Counted from the stretch's first letter, positions 38,722 to 47,724 are shown. The stretch: DNA of 64,000 nt from Paenibacillus glycanilyticus (GCF_023715145.1 NZ_JAMBNP010000011.1:162696-226695), one strand, 5' to 3'. The notes: generated by a model not told the origin, from the sequence alone. A program made the numbers and translations.

Positions 38722-39363
38722 ATGGGCAGAGAGTTTACGGCACTGTTTGACGAATGGTCGGAGTCCTATGATCGCACGGTTGCCGGAGAAGATGTGGAAT
38801 ATCGGGAAGTATTCGAAGGGTATGACCGCATTCTTGAAGCGGTAGCGGAGAGAGTCAGCGGCACAGTGGTTGAGTTTGGCGTTGGCACGGGCAATTTGAC
38901 GGAAAAATTGCTTAAGCGGAGCGATAAAGTATACGGAATCGAACCCTCGGAAGGGATGCGCCGGGAGGTATCGAAGCGGGGGCTGCCGGTTGAGGTTTTG
39001 GACGGCGACTTTCTGGAATTTCCTCAGCTGCCGGTTCAGGTTGATGCGATCGTCAGCACGTATGCTTTTCACCATTTGACCGATGCGGAGAAAGAACGGG
39101 CTGCTGCGTTATACAGCGAATTGCTCGCGCCCGGCGGGCGTGTTGTATTTGCGGATACGTCCTTTGCAAGCGCGGAGGAACGGCAGGAGATTGAACAGAA
39201 TGCTCTTGATGTGGGCTTCCTAAATTTATATCGGGATTTGCGCACGGAATATTATACGTCTCTCGAAGTTTTGAATAAGCTGTTTACGGAGCATGGCTTT
39301 ACCGTCAGCTTCACCCGGCTCAATCGTTATGTATGGCTGCTCGAAGCGGTCAAGCTGGCCTAA
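38722..39363 (+). CDS. yrrT: SAM-dependent methyltransferase (YrrT-like)
   Basis: The product has 213 residues; GAGAGGAG lies upstream. The class I methyltransferase motif I is VVEFGVGTGNLTEKLL, and the later motifs are VDAIVSTYAFHHL and GGRVVFADTSF. It is first in a unit with mccA- and mccB-type genes, as in the Bacillus yrrT-mtnN-mccA-mccB operon that recycles homocysteine to cysteine. Its methyl acceptor is not known. Confidence 0.82.
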   Translation: MGREFTALFDEWSESYDRTVAGEDVEYREVFEGYDRILEAVAERVSGTVVEFGVGTGNLTEKLLKRSDKVYGIEPSEGMRREVSKRGLPVEVLDGDFLEFPQLPVQVDAIVSTYAFHHLTDAEKERAAALYSELLAPGGRVVFADTSFASAEERQEIEQNALDVGFLNLYRDLRTEYYTSLEVLNKLFTEHGFTVSFTRLNRYVWLLEAVKLA

Positions 39364-39405
39364 ATCAAAACCTCTAGACGGGAACAGCAGAGGAGAGATG
39401 TTTAC

Positions 39406-40323
39406 ATGGCTGTATATCGCAATGTGCATGAGCTGATCGGAAATACGCCAATCGTTGAACTGACTCGTTTTGCATTGCCTGCAGGCGTACGCTTATTCGC
39501 CAAGCTGGAGCTGATGAATCCCGGAGGAAGCGTGAAGGACCGTCTGGGACTCGCCCTGCTGAGGGATGCAGCGGAGAGCGGTGCGCTGAAGCAGGGAGGA
39601 ACCATTATTGAGCCGACGGCAGGCAATACCGGAATTGGTCTTGCGCTTGCTGCTATCGGATTAGGCTATAAAGTGATGTTTGTTGTACCGGAGAAATTCA
39701 GCATGGAGAAGCAGACGCTTATGCGCGCGCTTGGAGCGGAGGTCGTGAATACCCGAACGGAGGAGGGAATGCTTGGTGCCATCCGCAAAGCGGAAGAGCT
39801 TGTGCAGTCTATTCCGGGAGCGTATACACCGGCGCAATTCTCGAATCCGGCTAACCCTTCCGCTTATTATTACACGCTTGGTCCGGAGCTTTGGCAGGAG
39901 CTGGACGGGAGAATCGATATCTTTGTGGCGGGTGCGGGAACGGGCGGCACTTTTATGGGGACGGCGCGTTATTTGAAGGAACAGAACCTTTCCGTTAAGA
40001 CGGTAATCGTGGAACCGGAGGGCTCGATATTGGCGGGCGGCAAGTCCGGTCCCCACCGGACGGAGGGAATTGGCGTGGAAAAGCTGGCCCCGTTTATGGA
40101 TGCCTCTTATTTCGATGCGATCCATACGATTACGGATGATATTGCGTTTGCCCGCGTGAAGGAGCTCGCTCGGCTGGAAGGACTGCTGGTCGGAAGCTCC
40201 TCCGGTGCTGCGCTTGAAGCGGCGCTGAGGGAAGCGGAGCTTGCACCGTCCGGCAGCCATATCGTTACGGTATTTCCGGACGGAAGCGAGCGCTACCTCA
40301 GCAAGCAGATATATGGGGAGTAG
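39406..40323 (+). CDS. mccA: Cystathionine beta-synthase/cysteine synthase-type PLP enzyme
   Basis: The product has 305 residues; GAGGAGAG precedes the ATG. The PLP lysine is in GGSVKDRLG, the substrate loop is EPTAGNTGIG and the phosphate loop is GAGTGGTF. No CBS or haem domain. Next to an mccB-type gene it most likely condenses O-acetylserine with homocysteine to cystathionine (reverse transsulfuration), though plain CysK activity cannot be excluded by sequence alone. Confidence 0.88.
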   Translation: MAVYRNVHELIGNTPIVELTRFALPAGVRLFAKLELMNPGGSVKDRLGLALLRDAAESGALKQGGTIIEPTAGNTGIGLALAAIGLGYKVMFVVPEKFSMEKQTLMRALGAEVVNTRTEEGMLGAIRKAEELVQSIPGAYTPAQFSNPANPSAYYYTLGPELWQELDGRIDIFVAGAGTGGTFMGTARYLKEQNLSVKTVIVEPEGSILAGGKSGPHRTEGIGVEKLAPFMDASYFDAIHTITDDIAFARVKELARLEGLLVGSSSGAALEAALREAELAPSGSHIVTVFPDGSERYLSKQIYGE

Positions 40324-40337
40324 AGGAGGCGCTTGGG

Positions 40338-41471
40338 TTGAAGCGATTAACGAAGCTGATTCACGGCGGTACGCCGATGGACCCGCATACGGGTGCGGTA
40401 AACGTGCCGATCTACCAGACGAGCACGTATAAGCAGGACGATATAGGCGTTCACCGCGGCTACGAATATTCCCGTACGGGCAATCCGACAAGGCATGCGC
40501 TAGAGGAGTTGATCAAGGAACTGGAAGGGGGAGCTCGCGGGCTTGCCTTCAGCTCGGGCATGGCGGCTATTCATACGGTGCTGTCCCGATTGGACAGCGG
40601 GGACCATCTGCTTGTCACCGATGATGTTTATGGCGGAACGTTCCGGATCGTCACCCGGGTACTGTCGCGCCTTGGCATTGAAGCAACCTTTGTGGATACG
40701 GCCGATCTGGATGCATTGGGGCAGGCGGTACAACCTAATACGAAAGCATTGCTGGTGGAGACGCCAACCAATCCGCTGCTGAAGCTTACGGATATCGCTG
40801 CCGTATCAAGTTGGGCCAAAGCGCATAGCCTGCTGTTTATCGTTGACAATACATTTGGCACGCCGTATTGGCAGACGCCGCTAGAGCTCGGCGCAGATGT
40901 GGTTGTCCATTCGGCAACCAAATATTTGGGCGGACATAGCGATGTTGTTGCCGGTCTGGTTGTAACGGCAGATGAGAAGCTGGGCGAAGAGCTGCATTAT
41001 ATTCAGAACGCGGTCGGGGGAGTACTTGGCCCGCATGATTCCTGGCTGCTGATGCGCGGGATGAAGACTCTGGGACTGCGCATGCAAGCGCATGAGTCAA
41101 ATGCCCGCGCGATTGCGGGATTTCTGGCGGAGCATCCGGCTGTCCGGAAGGTATACTACCCCGGCTCGCCGGAGCATCCCCAGCATGAGCTGGCGAAGCG
41201 GCAGGCGCTTGGCTTCGGCGGGATGATCTCCTTCGACGTCGGAAGCGAGGAGCGGGCGGCGCAGGTGCTGCGGAAGGTTCGGTATTTCACGCTCGCCGAA
41301 AGCCTAGGCGCCGTCGAAAGCCTGATCTCCGTTCCGGCGCGCATGACGCATGCGTCCATACCGAAGGAGCGGAGAGAGCTGCTTGGCATCACCGAAGGCT
41401 TGATCCGCATCTCGGTCGGAATCGAGGACCAAGAGGATCTGATCGCCGATTTGGCGCAGAGCTTGGAATAG
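40338..41471 (+). CDS. mccB: Cystathionine gamma-lyase-type PLP enzyme
   Basis: The product has 377 residues; TTG start 12 bases after AGAGGAGG. The Cys/Met metabolism fold is clear: YEYSRTGNPTRHALE, the PLP lysine in VVHSATKYLGGHSDV, and SLGAVESLISVPARMTHAS. It should split cystathionine into cysteine, ammonia and 2-oxobutyrate. It is 14 bases downstream of mccA and ends the operon at a terminator. Confidence 0.9.
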   Translation: MKRLTKLIHGGTPMDPHTGAVNVPIYQTSTYKQDDIGVHRGYEYSRTGNPTRHALEELIKELEGGARGLAFSSGMAAIHTVLSRLDSGDHLLVTDDVYGGTFRIVTRVLSRLGIEATFVDTADLDALGQAVQPNTKALLVETPTNPLLKLTDIAAVSSWAKAHSLLFIVDNTFGTPYWQTPLELGADVVVHSATKYLGGHSDVVAGLVVTADEKLGEELHYIQNAVGGVLGPHDSWLLMRGMKTLGLRMQAHESNARAIAGFLAEHPAVRKVYYPGSPEHPQHELAKRQALGFGGMISFDVGSEERAAQVLRKVRYFTLAESLGAVESLISVPARMTHASIPKERRELLGITEGLIRISVGIEDQEDLIADLAQSLE

Positions 41472-41477
41472 CAGTAG

Positions 41478-41510
41478 CGAAGCTGCCGAGGGTATCCCGG
41501 CAGCTTTTAA
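41478..41510 (+). terminator. Terminator of the mcc operon
   Basis: AGCTGCCG pairs with CGGCAGCT, then TTTAA. Confidence 0.8.
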
Positions 41511-41604
41511 GCCTACGCCTTCATTCGCCGCAATCATCTCGGCACCGATAAGGGCCAGATACGAATAATTCCGACAAGTCAAGTGGTATTTAGCAAAATA
41601 ATAA

Positions 41605-42450
41605 TTACGCTTTATGCATTTCCCTGAACTGAAGCGGTGTCATTCCCTCCAGATCCCGGAAGCACTTGCTGAAATAGCTGGTTTGGGAGAAGCCGGTTTC
41701 GAGGGCAATAAGCTTGATGGACAAGCTGGTTGAAGCCAGCAGCCTCTTTGCCTGAAGAATACGGGATTCGACGAGGAAATCCGAAAAAGATTTGCCAAAC
41801 GTCTTATTGAACCTCCGGCTGAAATAATGCGGGCTGTACCCGGCGATAGCTGCGGCCTGCTCCAATGTGAAGGGCTGATTGCAGTGGGCTCGAACATAAT
41901 TGGCCGCCGCGCGGATCTTGTCCGCCGCTTGATGAACGGAAACATTAAGCTGGCTGGCGGTTGTCTGAATCCTTGTGAGCAGCTCGTAGAGAGTGGATGC
42001 GGCAGCAAATTCATCATCCACTTCATAGCTTCTGCCAAGCTCCAGCAGCCGCTCCAATAAGGGCTCGACCGGAGCGAGATCCGGCAGCTGAAACAGCCAA
42101 GGCTCATCAAGTCCTTTTCCATCGAGCAGCTCCTCCGGCCTTGCGCCGAAAAAATGCACCCATCTTATATTCCAAGGATCCCTCGCATCGGAATGATAGG
42201 TTTGCCTAAGACCCGGCCCGTACAGAAAACCTTGTCCCTGCGTGAGCTCATAGGTCATATTATCCGTTTGCAGGTAACCTTTGCCGCTAAGCACGATATG
42301 CAGATTGTAATAGCGGTCAAGGTTATTTTCTGTGGTCGCATACTCCCGGTTAACGGCATGCTCGGCGAAGCCGCTGTAGCCTCCGATAAAGTCCGGGAAG
42401 CAGGTGTGCCTCTGGAATAGCGGCTTGGGGAGGAAAATATGTTCTTTCAT
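41605..42450 (-). CDS. AraC-family transcriptional regulator
   Basis: The product has 281 residues. An N-terminal cupin-like domain (NLHIVLSGKGYLQTDNMTYE) and a C-terminal pair of helix-turn-helix motifs (FTLEQAAAIAGYSPHYFSRRF, IKLIALETGFSQTSYFSKCF) are present. It is divergent from the GH42 gene and likely activates it. A decayed relative of its N-terminal half lies at 2860-3003. Confidence 0.9.
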   Translation of the reverse strand: MKEHIFLPKPLFQRHTCFPDFIGGYSGFAEHAVNREYATTENNLDRYYNLHIVLSGKGYLQTDNMTYELTQGQGFLYGPGLRQTYHSDARDPWNIRWVHFFGARPEELLDGKGLDEPWLFQLPDLAPVEPLLERLLELGRSYEVDDEFAAASTLYELLTRIQTTASQLNVSVHQAADKIRAAANYVRAHCNQPFTLEQAAAIAGYSPHYFSRRFNKTFGKSFSDFLVESRILQAKRLLASTSLSIKLIALETGFSQTSYFSKCFRDLEGMTPLQFREMHKA

Positions 42451-42630
42451 CGGGCACCTCTATATAACGCAATATTTTCACACGGTAATGATAAATAAGA
42501 GTAAATACAGCAATTCGCTGTAATAGATATGACAATATTTTAATACAGTTCGCATCTTTTTGTCATATCATTGGGCAGAATCGTCAACTAGAATGGAGGT
42601 AGATAAAACATAAGTCGGGAGGCTGTCAGA

Positions 42631-44676
42631 ATGGCAAAATCAATTCGCATGGACGAGTTAACTTTAGGGGTGTGTTATTATCCGGAGCATTGGCCGGAAG
42701 GGCTGTGGGAAGATGATTTCCGGCGCATGAGAGAGATGAATATATCCGTCATTCGGATGGCGGAATTCTCATGGGCGATGCTTGAACCGCAGGAAGGCGT
42801 ATTTGATTTCAGCTTTTTCGCGCGGGTAATGGACCTGGCGCACAGCTATGGCTTAAAGGTGATTCTGGGTACTCCAACCGCAACGCCGCCCGCATGGCTG
42901 ACGCATAAATATCCGGAAGTGTTAAATGCCCGTCAGAACGGTGAGCTCATCAAGCATGGCATGAGACGTCATTACAATTATTCCAGTCCCAAATACCGGG
43001 AGCTTTGCGAGCGTATTGTGCGCAATATGGTTAGCGCTTACAAGGACCATCCATCGGTTATTGGCTGGCAGCTGGATAACGAGTTTAACTGCGAGAAGAA
43101 CGTGTTCTACGCGGAAGCCGATCATGCCAAGTTCCGGGTATGGCTGAAGGAAAAGTATGGTACGCTGGACAATTTGAATAAAGCGTGGGGAACGGTCTTC
43201 TGGAGCCAGACCTATACGGAATGGGAGCAATTGCATCTGTCCCAGACGGATTCGCCGAATCCGCATCTGGCTTTGGATGAGAAGCGGTTTATTTCGGATA
43301 ATGTCATTTCATTTGCCAGGCTTCAAGCTGACATCATCCGCGAGCTGGCGCCGCAGCACTGGGTAACGACAAACGGATTGTTCGGCCATCTGGAGAATCA
43401 CGAGATGACAGATGAGCTGCTCGATTTCTTCTCGTATGATTCGTACCCGCAGTTCAGCACGATTTTCTACAAGGAAGACGAGATTAATCCGCTGCAGGAC
43501 CGGCAATCCAGCATTAATCTGACGAATGTCAGGTCGATATCTCCTAACTTCTGTGTCATGGAGCAGCAATCCGGGCCGGGAGGCTGGGTGGACCGGATTG
43601 AGATGGGAACGCCAAGACCGGGTCAAATTCGGTTATGGTCCTATCAATCCGTCCTTCACGGAACGGATCTGCTCGTCTACTTCCGCTGGCGCACAGCGAC
43701 GTTTGGCACCGAAATTTATTGGCATGGCATCAATGACTACCACAATCAGCCGAATCGAAGAGTCCGGGAAGTAGCGCAGGTTGGCGGCGAGTTCGCGAAG
43801 ATCGGCTCTTTGATCGCGGGGACGACCTACCGGGCGGAAGTAGCTTTTCTGCAGGATTACCCTAATAACTGGGATGCGGAGCTGGACGTGTGGCATGGAC
43901 CGCTTCAGTGGCAAAGCATGCGCTCCTGGTTCAAGCAGCTGCAATACCGGCATATCCCGGTTGACTCTCTTTTCTTGCGTTCCCATACAAGTCTCGAGGA
44001 TTTAGCCAAGTACAAAGTGATCGTGTATCCGCATCCGGCGATTATGACCGATGAAACGGCGGAGCTTCTGACCCGTTATGTGGAACAAGGCGGCCAGCTG
44101 TTCTTTGGTGCCCGTACAGGATATAAGGATTTGAACGGGCAATGCTACATGCGTCCATTCCCTGGTCCGGTAGCCGGACTGTGCGGCATTACGGTTGAGG
44201 ACTTCACGCTCGTTAAAGGTAAAATCAAGGCTGCGGAACTGAACTGGGAAGGCAGATTGTCCGAAGGAACAAAGACGGTTGGATTCAACGAGATCCTAAG
44301 CGTTCAGAATCCGGAAGCGGAGGTTGTAGCCCGGTATTCCTCCGAGTATTACAAAGATGCTCCAGCCTTAACCCGTCGTACCTACGGCGAAGGTCAGGTG
44401 TGGTATTACGGCGCAGCTTACAGCGAGCCGGTAGTCGATGCGCTGCTGGATGAGATCGGCCTGATTTCTCCGCTTGCTGGCCGGATCGAGGCACCTGCTG
44501 AGGTTGAGATGGGTATCCGTGCCTCCGAGGATGCGGCTTACGCTTTCCTGCTGAATTACATGGAACACCCGGTAACGGTTATAGTGAAGCAAAGCGCGAC
44601 AGAGCTGCTGACTGGAGCAACGGTTGAAAATGAAGTGGAAATGCCGGCATACGGCGTTATGATTGTAAAGCTCTAA
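42631..44676 (+). CDS. Glycoside hydrolase family 42 beta-galactosidase
   Basis: The product has 681 residues; GGGAGG precedes the ATG. The typical start LGVCYYPEHWPE, the acid/base Glu in GWQLDNEFNCE (about residue 152), and the nucleophile in CVMEQQSGPGGW (about 311) are all present. A trimerisation domain (about 395-600) and a small C-terminal beta domain follow. Cytoplasmic; cleaves beta-galactosides. It faces its likely AraC activator and ends at a terminator. Confidence 0.93.
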   Translation: MAKSIRMDELTLGVCYYPEHWPEGLWEDDFRRMREMNISVIRMAEFSWAMLEPQEGVFDFSFFARVMDLAHSYGLKVILGTPTATPPAWLTHKYPEVLNARQNGELIKHGMRRHYNYSSPKYRELCERIVRNMVSAYKDHPSVIGWQLDNEFNCEKNVFYAEADHAKFRVWLKEKYGTLDNLNKAWGTVFWSQTYTEWEQLHLSQTDSPNPHLALDEKRFISDNVISFARLQADIIRELAPQHWVTTNGLFGHLENHEMTDELLDFFSYDSYPQFSTIFYKEDEINPLQDRQSSINLTNVRSISPNFCVMEQQSGPGGWVDRIEMGTPRPGQIRLWSYQSVLHGTDLLVYFRWRTATFGTEIYWHGINDYHNQPNRRVREVAQVGGEFAKIGSLIAGTTYRAEVAFLQDYPNNWDAELDVWHGPLQWQSMRSWFKQLQYRHIPVDSLFLRSHTSLEDLAKYKVIVYPHPAIMTDETAELLTRYVEQGGQLFFGARTGYKDLNGQCYMRPFPGPVAGLCGITVEDFTLVKGKIKAAELNWEGRLSEGTKTVGFNEILSVQNPEAEVVARYSSEYYKDAPALTRRTYGEGQVWYYGAAYSEPVVDALLDEIGLISPLAGRIEAPAEVEMGIRASEDAAYAFLLNYMEHPVTVIVKQSATELLTGATVENEVEMPAYGVMIVKL

Positions 44677-44684
44677 GCTTAAAA

Positions 44685-44722
44685 TGAAAGCCCCCGCGAG
44701 ACTTGTAATGCAGGGGCTTTCC
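44685..44722 (+). terminator. Terminator of the GH42 gene
   Basis: AAAGCCCC pairs with GGGGCTTT. Confidence 0.8.
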
Positions 44723-44730
44723 GCATAAAA

Positions 44731-44854
44731 ACAAAAAGGCCTGCGGCAATCAGCCGCAGGCTACAATAGAGAATATATAAAGGGGGGTCTTGTCCTTTAT
44801 TATAGGAGCCGATAATGAAGGGAACCTGAGCGGAATATTACAGGAAGGTTACAA
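44731..44854 (-). repeat. Dispersed ~125 bp repeat, copy 2
   Basis: About 90% identical to 3011-3137. Read on the minus strand it has the direct repeat of TGTAA type (plus strand TTACAG-N5-TTACAA, 44838-44854), a good -10 box TATAAT near 44800, and a terminator-like hairpin GCCTGCGG/CCGCAGGC with T5 (44733-44761). This is the layout of a short independently transcribed RNA of about 60-75 nt. No function is known to me. Confidence 0.7.
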
Positions 44855-44893
44855 TTTGAATTCTTGATAAGTCTAGGGAATGCTGCTGATGAG

Positions 44894-44997
44894 GGAAAAT
44901 AAAGTTCTTTAATTGAAAATAAAGTTGTTTAATGAAAAATAAAGTTCTTTAATCGATAGGGAATAGCTAATTGTCTGTGAAAATAAAGTTCTTTAAT
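44894..44997 (+). repeat. Four copies of a 20 bp repeat (iteron-like)
   Basis: GGAAAATAAAGTTCTTTAAT and close variants lie at 44894-44913, 44914-44933, 44934-44953 (tandem) and 44978-44997 (after 24 bases). A partial copy (GAAAATAAAGT) recurs near 57286. The array sits at the left edge of the low-GC island. Confidence 0.85.
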
Positions 44998-45075
44998 ACT
45001 GCTTATAGGTGGAAATTTCCCGCGCTCACGGGTACAGAGTGAGCTTGGAAAACAAGAACATCTACATACCACGGG

Positions 45076-45104
45076 AGTCGCATAAAATGCGACTTTTTAT
45101 TTTT
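45076..45104 (+). terminator. Orphan terminator
   Basis: AGTCGCAT pairs with ATGCGACT, followed by TTTATTTTTTT. No gene was recognised just upstream, so it may end a small RNA or a lost gene. Confidence 0.7.
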
Positions 45105-45142
45105 TTATGTATGATCGTGGAGATCGTTTCTTAGTAAAAAAT

Positions 45143-45152
45143 TCCTGTAGAG
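45143..45152 (+). repeat. Solo IS-end-like sequence
   Basis: TCCTGTAGAG is identical to the left ends of the two related IS110-type elements at 45891 and 63042, but no transposase follows. It lies 17 bases before a junction repeat. Confidence 0.4.
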
Positions 45153-45168
45153 TTGCACGAATTATTAA

Positions 45169-45190
45169 GCTAACGGGAGGATAGCGCAAC
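45169..45190 (+). repeat. Junction element J0 (single compact arm)
   Basis: GCTAACGGGAGGATAGCGCA is intermediate between the left arm (GCTAACGGGAAACTATAG) and the right arm (TAACGGGCAGGATAG). It is the first copy of the island and lies before the first cassette gene. Confidence 0.65.
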
Positions 45191-45264
45191 TACAGCCCAC
45201 AATGAGCGTATATATTGGAATAATAAGTAAGTATTATATATGTGATTATGGGAGTGCGTAGCAG

Positions 45265-45861
45265 ATGAAAAAGTGGATCATATCGTTCAGCCTAATTGTG
45301 TTCATCATTGGTGCAGCTTGGGTAATATATCTAAAGTACCCCCGAACCATTGATTTAGAACTGATAGGCGTTAAATATCAATTAGGTTCCGAAGGTGCAA
45401 AGTCGGCAACGGAGCCAGCTACGGTTGTCATTAAGGGGAAGTTACATAAGAGCTTAAAAGGTGAGCGTGTATTCAAGGGTTACATTACGATAGTCGGGGA
45501 AGTGATTCCAGTACCGAAAGACCAGAGGAAGCTGGCAATTCATTTTTCAAGCGACGGTTGGGGAGTGATGAATTACCCCTACGGTATTTTTGACAAGTAT
45601 GGAGAGCAGGGATCCAGAGCAAAACCTGGAATTTACCAGTCACATATTATATTTGCAAACAAAGATTTCAGACAAGTCACGTTGCTTCTAAAAACACCTG
45701 ACCAACAGTCCGAATATGAAAATGGAGATTCTCAAAGTGTATGGAACGCTGAGAATGGAAAGATGTTATCTGCCCCCGCAACAACACGTGAAGAAGCTTT
45801 GACATTATCCAATAAGTTAATGCGTGAATTCCTGAAACTATATGGGAAACCCTTACAATAA
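45265..45861 (+). CDS. Membrane-anchored protein of unknown function (cassette gene)
   Basis: The product has 198 residues, with GGGAGTG before the ATG. One N-terminal membrane segment (about 5-24) is followed by a beta-rich extracytoplasmic part (VVIKGKLHKSLKGERVFKGY, IPVPKDQRKLAIHF). No known family was recognised. A frameshifted paralogue lies at 55839 in the same island, so this is a small cassette-borne family. Confidence 0.75.
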   Translation: MKKWIISFSLIVFIIGAAWVIYLKYPRTIDLELIGVKYQLGSEGAKSATEPATVVIKGKLHKSLKGERVFKGYITIVGEVIPVPKDQRKLAIHFSSDGWGVMNYPYGIFDKYGEQGSRAKPGIYQSHIIFANKDFRQVTLLLKTPDQQSEYENGDSQSVWNAENGKMLSAPATTREEALTLSNKLMREFLKLYGKPLQ

Positions 45862-45880
45862 CTTGTCCATTATATGATTA

Positions 45881-45890
45881 AGCTAAACAA
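45881..45890 (+). repeat. Junction element J1, left fragment (interrupted by IS)
   Basis: AGCTAAACAA, preceded by ATT, resembles the start of a left arm. The insertion sequence begins at the next base and the rest of the junction follows it at 47647. Confidence 0.45.
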
Positions 45891-45981
45891 TCCTGTAGAG
45901 CTTAAGAAATGAGCTTTGTAAAAAAAGGAGCTCCTCGGTATGATGGGTTTGTCGAGAACACATCAGGGAGGAGCTCTTACT

Positions 45982-47268
45982 ATGAAGTTTAAGGAAATAG
46001 ACGCACAAAATCAACGGGTTGAACAAATTACTACCTCGCATCTTGTAATAGGGATCGATATGGCGAAAGAAATACATGTCGCACAAGCTACAAATTTCCG
46101 CGGGATAGTGGTTTCCAAACGCCATCTCTCATTTTCCAATAGTATTGAAGGGTTTGAAAAACTGAACCGCTGGATGAGTGAATTACAGCAGAAACATCGA
46201 TTGAATAGGCTCATCATCGGCATGGAACCAACCGGGCATTACTGGTTTAACCTGGCCAACTGGCTAGCAGATAAAAGCGTGCATGTAGTCATGGTTAATC
46301 CAGCAACGACGAAGAGAAATAAAGAAAACCGAGATAATAGCCCGTCAAAGAATGACCCGAAAGATGCACTGACCATTGCAGATTCCGTCAGCCGAGGTTT
46401 CTACTACGAGTACACGCGTCAGTCACATGAGTTCCAGCGCTTGAAGACCTTGATGAGTGACCGAGAATTTTGGGTGACGAATAGTGTACGGCTGCAGAAT
46501 CGAATCGTCCGCTGGCTGGACATTCGTTTCCCGGAATATCCTTCGGTGTTCAAAGACTGGACCTGTAATCGTTCAATGGCGACTCTCAAGACCTTCCCTT
46601 GTCCACAGGATCTTGAGAAGTATACGGTATCGGATATCCTTAGTGCATGGCGAGTCCATATGCAGCGTGCTGGAGGCACTACGGGAACCGAGAAGGCCGC
46701 GCAACTGATCGCACAAGCAAAACGAAGTATTGGAGAACGGGTTGCTGTTGACGAAGCGAAAGCAGATTTAAAACGGCTCATTGAAGAGTTTGAGCGTGTA
46801 ACCTCCATGCTAGAACAGATCGAAAAGGACATCGAAGCGCTGCTTTCGGAGATTCCAATGGCGCAGCAGCTTCGCACCATAAAAGGGTTAGGGAAGATTT
46901 TTACCGCGGCCATATTGGCTGGTACAGGGGATCTAAGGCAATACGCGCACGGACGCCAGGTTTTACGGAAGGCAGGCCTTAATTTGGCCCAAAGCACGTC
47001 CGGAAAGCGCAAAGGACAGATTGTTCTTTCAAAACGAGGAGACTCTGCCTTGCGAAAATATCTCTATCTAGCGACCGTTCAGCTTGTTTGGAATAACCCT
47101 GTTTTTCGCCATCTGCATGAACATAATGTGCAGGAAAAGAAGATGAAAAAGCAGCAGTCCATCTTTAAGTTAATTGGAAAACTAGCACGGATCTTGGTTG
47201 GTATTGTTCAAAGAGGAGAAGAGTTTACGCCAGAGAAAACGGTTATGAATTGGACTGAAGCAGCTTAA
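45982..47268 (+). CDS. IS110-family transposase (DEDD recombinase)
   Basis: The product has 428 residues. The ATG at 45982 (MKFKEIDAQNQ) follows GGAGGAG and matches the start of the copy at 63154. The N-terminal RuvC-like part has GIDMAKE, GMEPTGHYW and DPKDALTIAD. The C-terminal Transposase_20 part has IKGLGKIFTAAILAGTGDL and AQSTSGKRKGQ, the region of the catalytic serine. This family recombines DNA without a classic DDE mechanism and is guided by an element-encoded bridge RNA. It looks intact. Confidence 0.92.
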   Translation: MKFKEIDAQNQRVEQITTSHLVIGIDMAKEIHVAQATNFRGIVVSKRHLSFSNSIEGFEKLNRWMSELQQKHRLNRLIIGMEPTGHYWFNLANWLADKSVHVVMVNPATTKRNKENRDNSPSKNDPKDALTIADSVSRGFYYEYTRQSHEFQRLKTLMSDREFWVTNSVRLQNRIVRWLDIRFPEYPSVFKDWTCNRSMATLKTFPCPQDLEKYTVSDILSAWRVHMQRAGGTTGTEKAAQLIAQAKRSIGERVAVDEAKADLKRLIEEFERVTSMLEQIEKDIEALLSEIPMAQQLRTIKGLGKIFTAAILAGTGDLRQYAHGRQVLRKAGLNLAQSTSGKRKGQIVLSKRGDSALRKYLYLATVQLVWNNPVFRHLHEHNVQEKKMKKQQSIFKLIGKLARILVGIVQRGEEFTPEKTVMNWTEAA

Positions 47269-47640
47269 GTTTTTATGAAGATACATCACGTATATTGACT
47301 CGTTCGCGGGATTTCACAAAGAAAGCACGGAGAACCGAGTTCGTTCCTCTTAAGGGCTAAGACCCATCCGCTAAACGCGATCGGTATCCACACCTTGGAC
47401 AAGTATAACGAAGGATTGTAAGGGCAATGACCCGTTGAGTCATGGGAGGGTGAACGCCAAGGGATCAGTGGAGTATGTGTGCAGTAGAAACTGATTGGGG
47501 AATATTTCCTAATAGTCCTCTATTTCCACATGCCCAGCCCGCCATCTCAATCCGGTTCATCTGTTCACTATCCTAAGATTGATCTGATCTAAGGTGTTGA
47601 AATCCTGCGAATGAGTGAGTATATGTGAGATAAACCCTTA
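47269..47640 (+). ncRNA. Candidate bridge RNA region of the IS element
   Basis: About 370 bases after the transposase have no open frame but are rich in short complementary segments. IS1111-type elements carry their bridge RNA on the 3' side of the transposase gene, so this is the expected place. RNA borders and guide loops cannot be set from one sequence. Confidence 0.4.
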
Positions 47641-47646
47641 AAACCG

Positions 47647-47724
47647 AGGGACGAGGAACTATAGCGTAACAATGGGACAGCAGCCGGCGTACAACGATCG
47701 GTTGCTAAAGGGCAGTTCACTTCC
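47647..47724 (+). repeat. Junction element J1, right part
   Basis: Left-arm tail ACGAGGAACTATAGCGTAAC, hairpin AGCAGCCG/CGGTTGCT, then the right arm AAAGGGCAG. It continues the junction split by the insertion sequence. Confidence 0.7.

Larger units (their letters stand above)
44855..45264. other. Left border of the accessory island, no gene
   Basis: About 410 bases without a convincing gene. It holds the 20 bp repeat array (44894-44997), an orphan terminator (45076-45104), an IS-end-like fragment (45143-45152) and the first junction repeat (45169-45190). Confidence 0.6.
45891..47646 (+). mobile_element. IS110/IS1111-type insertion sequence (copy 1)
   Basis: The left end is TCCTGTAGAGC, shared with the copy at 63042. 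The element contains one transposase gene and a long 3' non-coding part. It sits at a cassette junction. The right end is set only approximately, from where junction sequence resumes; no target duplication was seen. Confidence 0.7.
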
